Below are positions 45,777-54,356 of a stretch of 64,000 nucleotides of DNA, piece by piece. The notes beneath the pieces are model-generated. The model saw only the letters and a list, made by a program, of their open reading frames with translations. It was not told the DNA's origin and did not search any database. The DNA comes from Achromobacter sp. MYb9 (GTDB lineage Bacteria; Pseudomonadota; Gammaproteobacteria; Burkholderiales; Burkholderiaceae_B), in contig NZ_PCOQ01000002.1 in NCBI RefSeq assembly GCF_002975275.1, positions 248,001-312,000 of the forward strand, in the 5' to 3' direction. The position numbers were made by a program, and so were the translations under genes. Position 1 is the stretch's first letter; each line of letters begins with the position of its first letter.

Positions 45777-46837
45777 CCCACGCCCGGCGTGGCGTGGCGG
45801 CGGCCGCGTGGCTGATCGCGGCGGCGCTGCTGGCGGGCGGCATGGGTGTGGCGGCCGCTCAGGGCGCGCACCCCTTTGGCGTGCCGGAGAGTGGCACGGG
45901 CATGGGCGGGCCGGGATGGCTGGCCAGCTTCTTCGGCCAGGTCTCGGTCTGGCAGAGTCATTTCTACCGCCAGCTCACGGGGGCGGTGCGCGCCTGGCAG
46001 GCGGAAGGCGGCGCGGCCTGGGCCTTGATCGGCCTGTCTTTCGCCTATGGCGTGTTCCACGCGTTGGGCCCCGGGCATGGCAAGGCAGTGATTTCGTCCT
46101 ATGTGCTGGCCAATCGGCAAACCGCGCGCAATGGCGCGTTGCTGGCGCTGGCGTCGGCGTTGATCCAGGCGCTGGTGGCGATTGCGATGGTGACGGTGCT
46201 GGCGGTTGTGTTCAACGCCACTGCGGCGACGATGAACCAGGCGACGCGCTGGCTGGAATTGGCATCCTATGCCCTGGTGACGCTGCTGGGCGCCTGGCTG
46301 GTATGGGTGAAGGCGATCCGTCCGTTGTGGCGGCGGCGTGCGGGCCCTGCGGATGTGCCGGCGCCCGCTCTGACGGGCGCGGCCGCGCTGCGGGCGATCT
46401 CGGTGCATGCGGCCGCCGCGCCGGCGCATGGCCATCACCATCATCATGATGACGACTGCGGTTGCGGCCATGCGCATGTGCCGCCGCCTGAACAGGTGGC
46501 GGGCCAGATGAACTGGCGCCGCGCCGGATCGGCCATTCTGGCGGTTGGGCTACGGCCATGCAGCGGCGCGCTCATCGTGCTGGTGTTCGCCCTGTCGCAA
46601 GGTTTCTTCCTGGCCGGCGTGGCGTCTGCCCTGGCGATGGGCCTGGGCACGGGCTTGACGGTGGCCGCGCTGGCTTGCCTGGCGGTCGCGGCCGGCGGCG
46701 CGGCGACGCGTCTTGGGCAGCGCCTGTCCGGCACAGGCGCTGCACGTTTGCGCTATGGCGTGGAAGCGCTGGCGGCCTTGGCGGTGCTGTTGCTGGGGAT
46801 CATGCTGCTGGGCGGGATGGTGGCGGGAGGCGGCTAG
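45767..46837 (+). CDS. NicO/RcnA-type metal permease
   Basis: About 356 residues. An N-terminal hydrophobic stretch is followed by a family of helices with FAYGVFHALGPGHGKAVISS (the NicO motif HALGPGHGK), a His-rich cytosolic or periplasmic loop (AHGHHHHHDDDCGCGHAH) and AVGLRPCSGALIVLVFALSQ. The stop codon of DUF1007 overlaps the start; I use the GTG at 45767 in frame, since no ATG fits a longer N-terminus. Known relatives move Ni(II)/Co(II); placement with znu suggests Zn(II) or another divalent metal. Confidence 0.82.
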   Translation: MPVAHARRGVAAAAWLIAAALLAGGMGVAAAQGAHPFGVPESGTGMGGPGWLASFFGQVSVWQSHFYRQLTGAVRAWQAEGGAAWALIGLSFAYGVFHALGPGHGKAVISSYVLANRQTARNGALLALASALIQALVAIAMVTVLAVVFNATAATMNQATRWLELASYALVTLLGAWLVWVKAIRPLWRRRAGPADVPAPALTGAAALRAISVHAAAAPAHGHHHHHDDDCGCGHAHVPPPEQVAGQMNWRRAGSAILAVGLRPCSGALIVLVFALSQGFFLAGVASALAMGLGTGLTVAALACLAVAAGGAATRLGQRLSGTGAARLRYGVEALAALAVLLLGIMLLGGMVAGGG

Positions 46838-46841
46838 CCGT

Positions 46842-47855
46842 TCAGGATTTGCGGCCGGCGCGCGGGTGCGCCTGGTCGTAAGCCTTGGCCAGATGTTGGA
46901 AGTCCAGCCGCGTGTAGACCTGGGTGGTGGAGATATTGGCGTGGCCCAGCATTTCTTGCACGGCGCGCAGGTCTTGGGCCGACTGCAGCACATGGCTGGC
47001 GAAACTGTGGCGCAGCACGTGCGGATGCACATGCGTGGGCAGGCCGGCTTGTTGCGCAATCTGCGCCAACTGCAGTTGCACCACGCGCGGAGAAATACGC
47101 TTGCCGCGCGCGCCCAGGAACAGGGCCGCGGCATCTTCCGGCGCGGCGTTGGGCGGCGCCAGGCGCGGCCGCGCGGCAATCCATTTCTGCAGGGCTTCGA
47201 CGGCGGCCTGGCCAACCGGCACCGAGCGGCGCTTGCCGCCTTTGCCCAGCACTTCCACTTCGGCTTCGTCCAGCTTCAGCCAGCCACGGGATTCGTAGCC
47301 GGCCGACCGCGTGTAGCGCAGATCCAGGCCCACCAGTTCGGATAGTCGCAGGCCGCTGGAATACAGCAGTTCAAGCATGGCCTGGTCGCGCAGCGCGGCG
47401 GGCTCGTTCGCGACCTTGGCCGGCGGGCGGTCCAGCAGCGCCTGAGTCTGTTCCACGGATAGGGCTTTGGGCAGGCCGCGCGGGGCTTTGGGCGCACGCA
47501 CGCCGGCCACCGGATTGCCGGCCAGTTCCATTGACGGCGCCCACCATTGGTAGAAACCGCGCCAGGCGGCCAGCGTGCGGGCCAGGCTGCGCGGGCCGCG
47601 ACCCTGGGCATGCAGGCGCGCGACGAACTGGCGGATGTGGCCGTTCGCGATCTTGTCCAGCGGTAGTTGGGCGCGATCGGCCAGTTCTTGCAGGAAGTGC
47701 AGTTCGCGCCGGTAGCCGGCCAACGTATGAGGCGAATAGCGGCGGTTGGTTTCAAGATGGCGCAGCCAGGCGCGCATCGGGTCGGGCAGGGCTGCCGCGC
47801 CCGCAGCGGCGGGCGGGGAGTCGAGGGGGGGCGCGTCGCGCGTGGTGTGGCTCAT
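46842..47855 (-). CDS. xerC: tyrosine recombinase XerC
   Basis: XerC with XerD resolves chromosome dimers at dif. The 337-residue protein has an N-terminal SAM-like domain (RAWLRHLETNRRYSPHTLAG, FVARLHAQGRGPRSLARTL) and the catalytic domain: Arg in YSSGLRLSELVGLDLR, HxxR in HVLRHSFASHVL, a His in LGHANISTTQ and the nucleophile Tyr in VYTRLDF. The N-terminal extension of about 35 residues (many Ala and Pro) makes it longer than the roughly 300 of E. coli XerC. It is downstream of dapF and DUF484, the usual order. Confidence 0.93.
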   Translation of the reverse strand: MSHTTRDAPPLDSPPAAAGAAALPDPMRAWLRHLETNRRYSPHTLAGYRRELHFLQELADRAQLPLDKIANGHIRQFVARLHAQGRGPRSLARTLAAWRGFYQWWAPSMELAGNPVAGVRAPKAPRGLPKALSVEQTQALLDRPPAKVANEPAALRDQAMLELLYSSGLRLSELVGLDLRYTRSAGYESRGWLKLDEAEVEVLGKGGKRRSVPVGQAAVEALQKWIAARPRLAPPNAAPEDAAALFLGARGKRISPRVVQLQLAQIAQQAGLPTHVHPHVLRHSFASHVLQSAQDLRAVQEMLGHANISTTQVYTRLDFQHLAKAYDQAHPRAGRKS

Positions 47856-47877
47856 GTCCGCCCGCCCTGGCGTTGTC

Positions 47878-48555
47878 CTACGCCTTCGGCGACGCCGGAT
47901 TCAGGCGATGCAGCGCCGCCGAAGCCAGTTGGCCGATGGATTCCAGGAACGCCGTGCCCATTTCCGGGATGAAGCGCTCGGGGTCGTCGGAGCCCAGCAC
48001 CAACAGGCCGACCGCGGGGCCGTCGGCTTCCAGCCGCAACGGCACGAGCGCCAGCGACTTCGGCGTGCCATCCAGCCAGCTGGCGGCTTCGAACGCGGTG
48101 TCGGTGCCGCAATACGGCGTCTTCAGGCTGTCGGTGAACGTGCGCACGTCTTGCGAGACGGGTTCGCCGTATCCGGTGGGCGGCAGTTCGGACAAGTCCC
48201 ACAGGCGCAGCGCCACGTGGTTGAGTTCGAACTGTTCCGCCAGCCCCAGGGCGATTTCGCCCGGCACGCGCTGCGCGTCGTTTTCGGACAGCAGGCGGCT
48301 GCACCACTTGGCCACATGCGTGCCGATGCTTTCGTTGGCGGTGGCGTTGCGCACCAGTTCGTTCAGGCGCCATTCCAGTTCGCGGTTGCGTTCGCGCAGC
48401 GTGAGGATCTGGCGTTCGCCCAGCGAAATCGCGCGCGAACCATGCGGGTGCGGGACCTGCATGGTGGCGAAGACGTCAGCGTGTTCGTCGAAGAAGCCGG
48501 GGTGCTCTTGCAGGAAGGCGGCGATGTCCTGGGCGGTGAATGCGGTATCAGTCAT
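47878..48555 (-). CDS. DUF484 family protein (GAF-like)
   Basis: A 225-residue protein: AQDIAAFLQEHPGFFDEHAD at the N-terminus, PHGSRAISLGERQILTLRER forming a coiled coil at about 40-65, then a GAF-like domain with LGSDDPERFIPEMGTAFLES at its end. DUF484 is normally between dapF and xerC. Function is unknown; by fold it may be a ligand or partner binder. Confidence 0.9.
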   Translation of the reverse strand: MTDTAFTAQDIAAFLQEHPGFFDEHADVFATMQVPHPHGSRAISLGERQILTLRERNRELEWRLNELVRNATANESIGTHVAKWCSRLLSENDAQRVPGEIALGLAEQFELNHVALRLWDLSELPPTGYGEPVSQDVRTFTDSLKTPYCGTDTAFEAASWLDGTPKSLALVPLRLEADGPAVGLLVLGSDDPERFIPEMGTAFLESIGQLASAALHRLNPASPKA

Positions 48556-48559
48556 AGGG

Positions 48560-49453
48560 TCAGCGGTTCAGCGCCGTGGAGAAGACGAGCTTGTCGATGT
48601 CGACTTGCCCCGTGAATACGTATTCGGCGGGGCCGGTCATGCGGAGCTGCTCGCCGTCCCAGGCGACGGTAAGCACGCCGCCGCGCGTCTGCACGCGCAC
48701 GGGCGATTGCAGCAGGCCGCGGCGGATGCCGGCCGCGACGGCGGCGCAGGCGCCCGTGCCGCAGGCCAGGGTCTCGCCCGCGCCGCGTTCAAACACGCGC
48801 AGGCGAATGTTGTGGGGGTCGACCACTTGCATGAAGCCCGCATTGACCCGACGCGCGAAGCGCGGATGGGTTTCGATCAGCGGGCCCTGCACGCCGACGG
48901 GGGCGGTGTCGACGTTATCGACGACCTGCACGGCGTGGGGGTTGGAGATGGCCACGGCTGACAGCAGTACCTTGGCCGGCACGCCGGCGGGCGCGTCGAG
49001 TTCCAGTTCCCAAAGGGTATCTTCGCCCTGACGTTGCGACGCCAGGCCGCCGGTGTCGAAGGGAAGGGCGGAGGGATCGAAGCGGGTGCTGCCCATTTCG
49101 ACCGTGACCTGTTCGTCGTCGCCTTCGTCCAGGACGAGGATGCCCGTGGCGATTTCGGCGCGCAGCGGATTGCGGTCGGACAAGCCCTGTTCGTGCACGA
49201 AACGCACGAAGCAGCGGGCGCCGTTGCCGCAGTGTTCGACTTCGCTGCCGTCGGAATTGAAAATGCGATAGCGGAAATCGGCGTCCGGCCGGGTGGCGCG
49301 TTCGACCAGCAGGATCTGGTCGGCGCCGATGCCGAAGTGCCGGTCGCCCAAGGCGCGCGCCCGCTCGGGCGTCATTTCGATGGTCTGGCGGACCCCGTCG
49401 AGCACGACGAAGTCGTTGCCCGCGCCATGCATTTTGGTGAAGTTCCAGTTCAT
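48560..49453 (-). CDS. dapF: diaminopimelate epimerase
   Basis: DapF turns LL- into meso-diaminopimelate for lysine and peptidoglycan. The 297-residue protein has both active-site cysteines: [13 protein letters not shown] and [13 protein letters not shown]. Other family segments: [15 protein letters not shown] at the N-terminus and [13 protein letters not shown]. Start: ATG at 49453; an upstream frame to 49471 adds six unrelated residues. Overlap-free, five bases before DUF484. Confidence 0.96.
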   Translation of the reverse strand: MNWNFTKMHGAGNDFVVLDGVRQTIEMTPERARALGDRHFGIGADQILLVERATRPDADFRYRIFNSDGSEVEHCGNGARCFVRFVHEQGLSDRNPLRAEIATGILVLDEGDDEQVTVEMGSTRFDPSALPFDTGGLASQRQGEDTLWELELDAPAGVPAKVLLSAVAISNPHAVQVVDNVDTAPVGVQGPLIETHPRFARRVNAGFMQVVDPHNIRLRVFERGAGETLACGTGACAAVAAGIRRGLLQSPVRVQTRGGVLTVAWDGEQLRMTGPAEYVFTGQVDIDKLVFSTALNR

Positions 49454-49502
49454 CCCGGGATTATCGCCCATTATTAGGGCGCGGACAGCCCGGGCCGGAC
49501 GT

Positions 49503-50393
49503 TCAATAGACTTTGGGTTCGCCCGGGGGGCGAGTCTTGAAGCGGCGGTGCACCCAGTAGTACTGGCTGGGGCAGCGGCGCACCCAGGATTCCAGCTCGC
49601 GGTTCAGGCGGGCGGTGGCGGCTTCCAGTGAGTCCTCGCCCGGGAAATCGGCAAGCGCGGGCAACACGTCCACGTGGTAGCGGCCCGTATCCGGATTCCA
49701 GAAGCCCACGACCGGCAGCACGGCGGCGTTCCATTTTTGTGCCAGTTGGGCGGTGGCCACGAGGGTGGCGGCCTGCACGCCGAAGAACGGCACGAACACC
49801 GAACCCTGGCGGCCAAAGTCCATATCGGGCAGGTAATAGACCGGGCGGGGCGCGCGCAGGTGGCGGATCAGGTCGCGCACGCCATCCTTGCGGCTGACCA
49901 GGAAGACCTCGTTGAAGCGGGCGCGGCCCGCCGCGACGACGGCATCGATGTGCGGGTCGCTCTGCGGGGTGTACATGGTGGCCGCGCTGGGGATCTCCAG
50001 GGTCAGCCGGGTGGCCGTCGCGTCCAGCGCAATGAAGTGCGGCGCCAGCAGGATCACGGGGCGGCCCTGGACGATCAGTTCGTTGATGTGCTCGATGCCG
50101 GTTTGCGTAACCATCTCCTTGACGGCCTCGGCCGTGCCGTACCAGAGCACGCCGCGGTCGACGATGGATTGCGCCAGCGCCCGGAAGTGATCGGCAAGCC
50201 ATTGCTCGCGCACGGACTCGGGCTGGTCGGGGAAGCACAGCGCAAGGTTGCGGCGCACGATGTGCGCGCGTGATCTTGCCAGTCGGGGGGCCAGCCAGCC
50301 TAGCACCGCGCCGATGCGCTGGCGCGTCGACGGCTTGATGCGGCTGAACCATTTCAACAGGGAGACGAGCGTGCGCGTTTTCGGATCATTCAT
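49503..50393 (-). CDS. LpxL-type lipid A late acyltransferase, second copy
   Basis: A 296-residue lysophospholipid/late acyltransferase of the HtrB (LpxL) family. An N-terminal helical region is followed by the acyl-transfer motif APHFIALD, an H-(X4)-D form of the usual H-(X4)-E/D, and [20 protein letters not shown] and [20 protein letters not shown]. The C-terminus [16 protein letters not shown] is standard. It lies 44 bases from a second copy. Paired lpxL genes beside metK are remembered from Bordetella. Which acyl position it serves cannot be told. Confidence 0.88.
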   Translation of the reverse strand: MNDPKTRTLVSLLKWFSRIKPSTRQRIGAVLGWLAPRLARSRAHIVRRNLALCFPDQPESVREQWLADHFRALAQSIVDRGVLWYGTAEAVKEMVTQTGIEHINELIVQGRPVILLAPHFIALDATATRLTLEIPSAATMYTPQSDPHIDAVVAAGRARFNEVFLVSRKDGVRDLIRHLRAPRPVYYLPDMDFGRQGSVFVPFFGVQAATLVATAQLAQKWNAAVLPVVGFWNPDTGRYHVDVLPALADFPGEDSLEAATARLNRELESWVRRCPSQYYWVHRRFKTRPPGEPKVY

Positions 50394-50437
50394 GGCGGTA
50401 GGGGTAAGACCGGGCTACTCGGAACGGGCGGCCGCTT

Positions 50438-51307
50438 TCACGAAGCGGCAGGGGGCGCCGTGCCGGCGTCGGGCGCGGGTGGGGCGCCGCGCGGGGTCTT
50501 GTAGCGGTTGTAGCTCCAGAGGTATTGCTGGGGGCAGCGGCGGATCAGCGTTTCCATCGAGGCGTTGATCAGGGCGGCTTGTGATTCGGGGTCGGCGGGC
50601 AGGGGTTCAGGCACTCGCACATAGTGGATGCGCCAGCCGCGGCCCTTGGGCAGCCGTTCGCCGGCGGTCAGGATGATGGGCACCCCGGTTTGCGAGGCCA
50701 GCTTGCTGGGCAGGGTCATGGTGTAGGCCAGACGCCCGAAGAACGGCACCCACACGCCGTCGCCCACGCTGGGCGCCTGGTCGGGCAACATGCCGACGGA
50801 TTCGCCGCGGCGCAGCGCGCGCACGAACTCGCGCACGCCTTGCATGGTGGCGGGCACGGCGTTGACGGCGGAACTGTTGCGCGCCGTTTCCAGCAGCGGG
50901 GCCAGGATGTCTTTGCGCGGAGGACGGAACATCACCGTCATCGGCATCTGGCGGGCCAGGTAGCGCGCGGTGATCTCGAAGCAGCCCAGGTGGGGCGTCA
51001 GGAACAGGATGCCGCGGTTTTCGGCGCGGGCGGCGGTGACGATGTCGTTGTCGTCCGACACGACCTGCGCCAGGCTTTGTTCATTCCTGAACCAGACGCG
51101 TGGATTTTCCAGGATCATGGCGCCGGTTTCGGCCGCGGCCTGGCGGGCAAATGCGGCACCCGGGTAGCCGGCCTGGGCGGCGTTGGCCTGCAGGCGGCGA
51201 CGGTATTTGCCTGGCCATGCGTAGACGGCAAGCCCGGCCAGGCGCCCGATGGCGTGCGCGACGGGTAGCGGCAGGGCGGCGAAGAGTCTGAACAGGGCAA
51301 GCAGCAT
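50438..51307 (-). CDS. LpxL-type lipid A late acyltransferase, first copy
   Basis: A 289-residue paralogue of the previous gene. It has the H-(X4)-E motif TPHLGCFE, then VMFRPPRKDILAPLLETAR, MLPDQAPSVGDGVWVPFFGR and the C-terminal CPQQYLWSYNRYKTPRG. An Ala/Pro-rich tail (about 20 residues) ends it. Divergent from metK with a 286-base intergenic region. The two enzymes probably add different secondary acyl chains to Kdo2-lipid A. Confidence 0.88.
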   Translation of the reverse strand: MLLALFRLFAALPLPVAHAIGRLAGLAVYAWPGKYRRRLQANAAQAGYPGAAFARQAAAETGAMILENPRVWFRNEQSLAQVVSDDNDIVTAARAENRGILFLTPHLGCFEITARYLARQMPMTVMFRPPRKDILAPLLETARNSSAVNAVPATMQGVREFVRALRRGESVGMLPDQAPSVGDGVWVPFFGRLAYTMTLPSKLASQTGVPIILTAGERLPKGRGWRIHYVRVPEPLPADPESQAALINASMETLIRRCPQQYLWSYNRYKTPRGAPPAPDAGTAPPAAS

Positions 51308-51593
51308 TCGGCGGATGGGTCAGGGCGGGCACGGTCGTGCCGGGGGAATGCCGGCTTCCGGGAATATGCTTACATCCCGGGCTTGAGCATAAGTACGGCA
51401 TTTTCGCTTAAAATGCGTTCAGTCGCCGAGTTAACCGACAACTTGCGGAGCGACGGCAGGGGTGCGGCGCCATGCGCGGCTCTTGCTGAATCCGCTAAAG
51501 CGTCGCGCCCAGATAGCGTATGCCATGCATTCCGGGGTGCAACGCGCCTCGTGAACCTATGCGCCGGCAAAGCCGGACCTTAAGGACGCATCT
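51308..51593. promoter_or_regulatory. intergenic region between lpxL copy and metK with a long metK leader
   Basis: 286 bases. An AT-rich spot with ttgagc (51383-51388) and taaaat (51409-51414) may be a promoter pair, though 20 bases apart. If used, the metK leader is about 170 bases. It contains ccggc-aaa-gccgg (51564-51576) just before the AAGGA of metK. I looked for the known SAM and SAH riboswitch cores and did not recognise one. Confidence 0.4.
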
Positions 51594-52757
51594 GTGGCCA
51601 ATAACGATTTCCTCTTTACTTCCGAATCCGTCTCCGAAGGGCATCCCGACAAGGTTGCCGACCAGATTTCAGACTCGATTCTGGACGCCATCTTCACGCA
51701 GGATCCCAACGCGCGTGTCGCGGCCGAAACGCTGTGCAACACGGGCCTGGTCGTCCTGGCTGGCGAGATCACCACCACCGCCAACGTCGACTACATCCAG
51801 GTCGCGCGGGACACCATCCGCCGCATCGGGTACGACAACACCGAATACGGCATCGACTACAAGGGTTGCGCCGTGCTGGTTGCTTACGACAAGCAATCGC
51901 CCGACATCGCCCAAGGCGTGGACCGCAGTTCGGAAGACTATCTGAACCAGGGCGCGGGCGACCAAGGCCTGATGTTCGGTTACGCGTGCGATGAAACGCC
52001 CGACCTGATGCCCGCCCCGATCTGGTACGCGCACCGCCTGGTGCAGCGCCAGAGCGAACTGCGCAAGGACGGCCGCCTGCCGTGGCTGCGCCCGGATGCC
52101 AAGTCGCAAGTGACGTTCCGCTACGTCGATGGCCGCCCGGCGGAAGTCGATACGGTGGTGCTGTCGACGCAGCACGCGCCGGAAGTCACGCAAGAGACCA
52201 TCCGCGAAGCCGTCATCGAAGACATCATCAAGCCGAGCTTCCCTGAAGGCCTGATCACGCCGGAAACGAAGTTCCTGGTCAACCCGACCGGCCGCTTCGT
52301 CATCGGCGGTCCGCAAGGCGATTGCGGTCTGACCGGCCGCAAGATCATCGTCGACACCTACGGCGGCGCATGCCCGCACGGCGGCGGCGCGTTTTCGGGC
52401 AAGGATCCTTCCAAGGTCGACCGTTCGGCCGCCTACGCCGCGCGCTACGTGGCCAAGAACATCGTGGCCGCCGGTCTGGCGCGCCAGTGCCAGGTGCAGG
52501 TCAGCTACGCCATCGGCGTCGCCGAACCGATCAACATCACCGTCTACACCGAAGGCACCGGCGTCATCCCCGACCACGAGATCGCCAAGCTGGTGCGCGA
52601 GCACTTCGACCTGCGTCCGAAGGGCATCGTGAACATGCTGGACCTGTTGCGTCCCATCTACGCGAAGACCGCCGCCTATGGCCACTTCGGCCGTTCCGAG
52701 CCGGAGTTCTCGTGGGAAGCCACGGACAAGGTCCAGGACCTGAAGAAAGCGCTGTAA
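51594..52757 (+). CDS. metK: S-adenosylmethionine synthetase
   Basis: MetK makes SAM from methionine and ATP, the donor for methyltransferases, LipA and others in this window. The 387-residue protein has [20 protein letters not shown], the ATP/metal segment [17 protein letters not shown], and [20 protein letters not shown]. The start is GTG (VANNDF...) with AAGGA 8 bases before it. The family starts at about this residue. Confidence 0.97.
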   Translation: MANNDFLFTSESVSEGHPDKVADQISDSILDAIFTQDPNARVAAETLCNTGLVVLAGEITTTANVDYIQVARDTIRRIGYDNTEYGIDYKGCAVLVAYDKQSPDIAQGVDRSSEDYLNQGAGDQGLMFGYACDETPDLMPAPIWYAHRLVQRQSELRKDGRLPWLRPDAKSQVTFRYVDGRPAEVDTVVLSTQHAPEVTQETIREAVIEDIIKPSFPEGLITPETKFLVNPTGRFVIGGPQGDCGLTGRKIIVDTYGGACPHGGGAFSGKDPSKVDRSAAYAARYVAKNIVAAGLARQCQVQVSYAIGVAEPINITVYTEGTGVIPDHEIAKLVREHFDLRPKGIVNMLDLLRPIYAKTAAYGHFGRSEPEFSWEATDKVQDLKKAL

Positions 52758-52771
52758 AGCGGCGTGTCGAC

Positions 52772-52807
52772 AAAGCCCCTGCAACGAGAGATGCAGGGGC
52801 TTTTTTC
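52772..52807 (+). terminator. Rho-independent terminator after metK
   Basis: A 9-bp stem, gcccctgca (52775-52783) with its complement at 52792-52800 and an eight-base loop (acgagaga), followed by tttttt and preceded by aaa, so the stem can extend. It starts 15 bases after the metK stop. Confidence 0.9.
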
Positions 52808-52850
52808 ATGGGCCCGTCGCGCCAGGCGTTTGTTCGAACGCGAATCGTGC

Positions 52851-54290
52851 CTACAGCCCCCAGGCCGACAAGTCCGGCAGGCGTGGCGCGGGCGATAGCA
52901 CGGGTTCCAGTGCGGCCGCGCAATCCAGCATGGCGGCGTCGCCGCCGGCGGGGGCCAGCAATTGGACGGCGAGGGGCATGCCGTCGTCGTCGAAACCCGC
53001 CGGCAAAGAGATCGCAGCTGCGCCCAGGAAGTTCGCGGGACGCAGCAGTTTGCCCAGACCGGCGTGGCGGACGTCTTCGGCGTCCAGCGCTTGCGCGGCC
53101 TGGTCGCAGGCAGGCATCAGCAAGGCGTCGATGCCCTGCATGGCGCTGGCGAACGCTGCCATGTCGGCCTGGCGCCGCAGCAGGGCGGCTTCATAGTCCG
53201 CTTGCGAAATCCGGCCGCCCGCGGCGATGCGCGCGCGCACGATTTCCCACAGGGGCGCCGCGGGGTTCTCGGCCAGCGCGCCGTAGTAGCGATAGGCCTC
53301 GTAGGCCAGCACCACCGAGTTGTCGTCCGCCATGCGCGCGAACGACAGCGCGGCGGGCGGGTGCCAGGCGGTGGGGGCAAGGCCCGCTTGCGTCAGGCGT
53401 TCTTGCGCGTGATGCCAGATGCGCAGGCCGGCATCGGTCAGCGGCGCGGGCCAGGCCTGGGGGGCCAGCACGGCTACCGCGGCGGACCGGCGCGGGGCGG
53501 GATGCCGCAGCGCGGTGAAGCAGGCGGTGGGCAAGGCCAAGGTGGCGGCATCGTCGACGTCCGGGCGGGCCAGCAGCTGCGTCAGCAAGCGGGCGTCCGC
53601 CACGTTGCGGGCCAGGGGACCCAGCACGTCCAGCGTGTCGGACAGCGGCAGGCAGCCGGCGCGGCTGATCATGCCGGAGGACGGTTTGTAGCCCACCACG
53701 CCGTTCAGCGCAGCCGGGGCGCGCACCGAGCCGCCCGTATCGCCGCCCAGCGCGATCGGCGCCAGCCCGGCCGCCACCGCCACGCCCGAACCGCTGGAGG
53801 ATCCGCCCGGCGCGCGCGCGACGTGGGCGTCCCAGGGATTGCGCGCCGTGCCTTGGGTCGGGTTCTGGCCCGACAGCCCGAACGCGTATTCGGTCATGCG
53901 GGTCTTGCCCAGAATCACCATGCCTTGCGCGGCCAGCGCATGTACCACCGCCGAGGTCTCGCCGCTGATGACGCCTTGCCGGGTCTGCGACCCGCCGGTG
54001 GCGGACGTGCCCTGCCATTGGATGCTGTCTTTCACCGCCACCGGCACGCCATGCAGCGGGCCCATCAGAATGCCGGCGTCTTGCAGGCGGTCGGCGGCAT
54101 CGGCCTGCGCCAGCGCGCGTTCGGCGGTGACTTCGCTGTAGGCGCCAAGCGCCGGGGCGCGGTGGATGCGGTCCAGGAAGTGCGTGGTGACCTCGCGGGA
54201 GCTCAGTTCGCGTTGGCGGATGGCGCGGGCGAGTTCGCGGGCGTCGCGGAAATGCAGGTCGATGTGGGCGTGTTCGGGCATGGTGCTCAT
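52851..54290 (-). CDS. amidase (amidase signature family)
   Basis: A 479-residue cytoplasmic amidase: the Ser-cis-Ser-Lys triad is spread over VAVKDSIQW (Lys), GGSSSGSGVAVAAG and GGDTGGSVRAPAALNG. The amidase signature enzymes hydrolyse small amides or act in GatA; length and lack of GatB/C neighbours argue for a catabolic amidase. The ATG at 54290 is preceded by a terminator-like hairpin shared with the MFS gene upstream. The MHS transporter and double AsnC regulator next to it suggest a catabolic unit. Confidence 0.87.
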   Translation of the reverse strand: MSTMPEHAHIDLHFRDARELARAIRQRELSSREVTTHFLDRIHRAPALGAYSEVTAERALAQADAADRLQDAGILMGPLHGVPVAVKDSIQWQGTSATGGSQTRQGVISGETSAVVHALAAQGMVILGKTRMTEYAFGLSGQNPTQGTARNPWDAHVARAPGGSSSGSGVAVAAGLAPIALGGDTGGSVRAPAALNGVVGYKPSSGMISRAGCLPLSDTLDVLGPLARNVADARLLTQLLARPDVDDAATLALPTACFTALRHPAPRRSAAVAVLAPQAWPAPLTDAGLRIWHHAQERLTQAGLAPTAWHPPAALSFARMADDNSVVLAYEAYRYYGALAENPAAPLWEIVRARIAAGGRISQADYEAALLRRQADMAAFASAMQGIDALLMPACDQAAQALDAEDVRHAGLGKLLRPANFLGAAAISLPAGFDDDGMPLAVQLLAPAGGDAAMLDCAAALEPVLSPAPRLPDLSAWGL

Positions 54291-54293
54291 GGA

Positions 54294-54333
54294 GAAAGAA
54301 AAAGCTCTCCGGCCCTTTGCGGGGCCGGAAAGC
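54294..54333 (-). terminator. Rho-independent terminator between the MHS gene and the amidase gene
   Basis: On the minus strand a 12-bp stem with one G.U pair (54322-54333 with 54304-54315; gctttccggccc and gggccggagagc) is followed by a T-rich run (ttttctttc). It lies about 24 bases after the MHS transporter stop, and the T run overlaps the region just before the amidase ATG, so read-through would be needed for co-transcription. Confidence 0.75.
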
Positions 54334-54356
54334 GTTTGCACGGGGCGCCTGGAGCG

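Noticed and set aside
51308..51593. A known SAM or SAH riboswitch upstream of metK
   Set aside because: I could not match the leader to the known SAM or SAH riboswitch cores by eye. Kept only as an unknown-leader finding.
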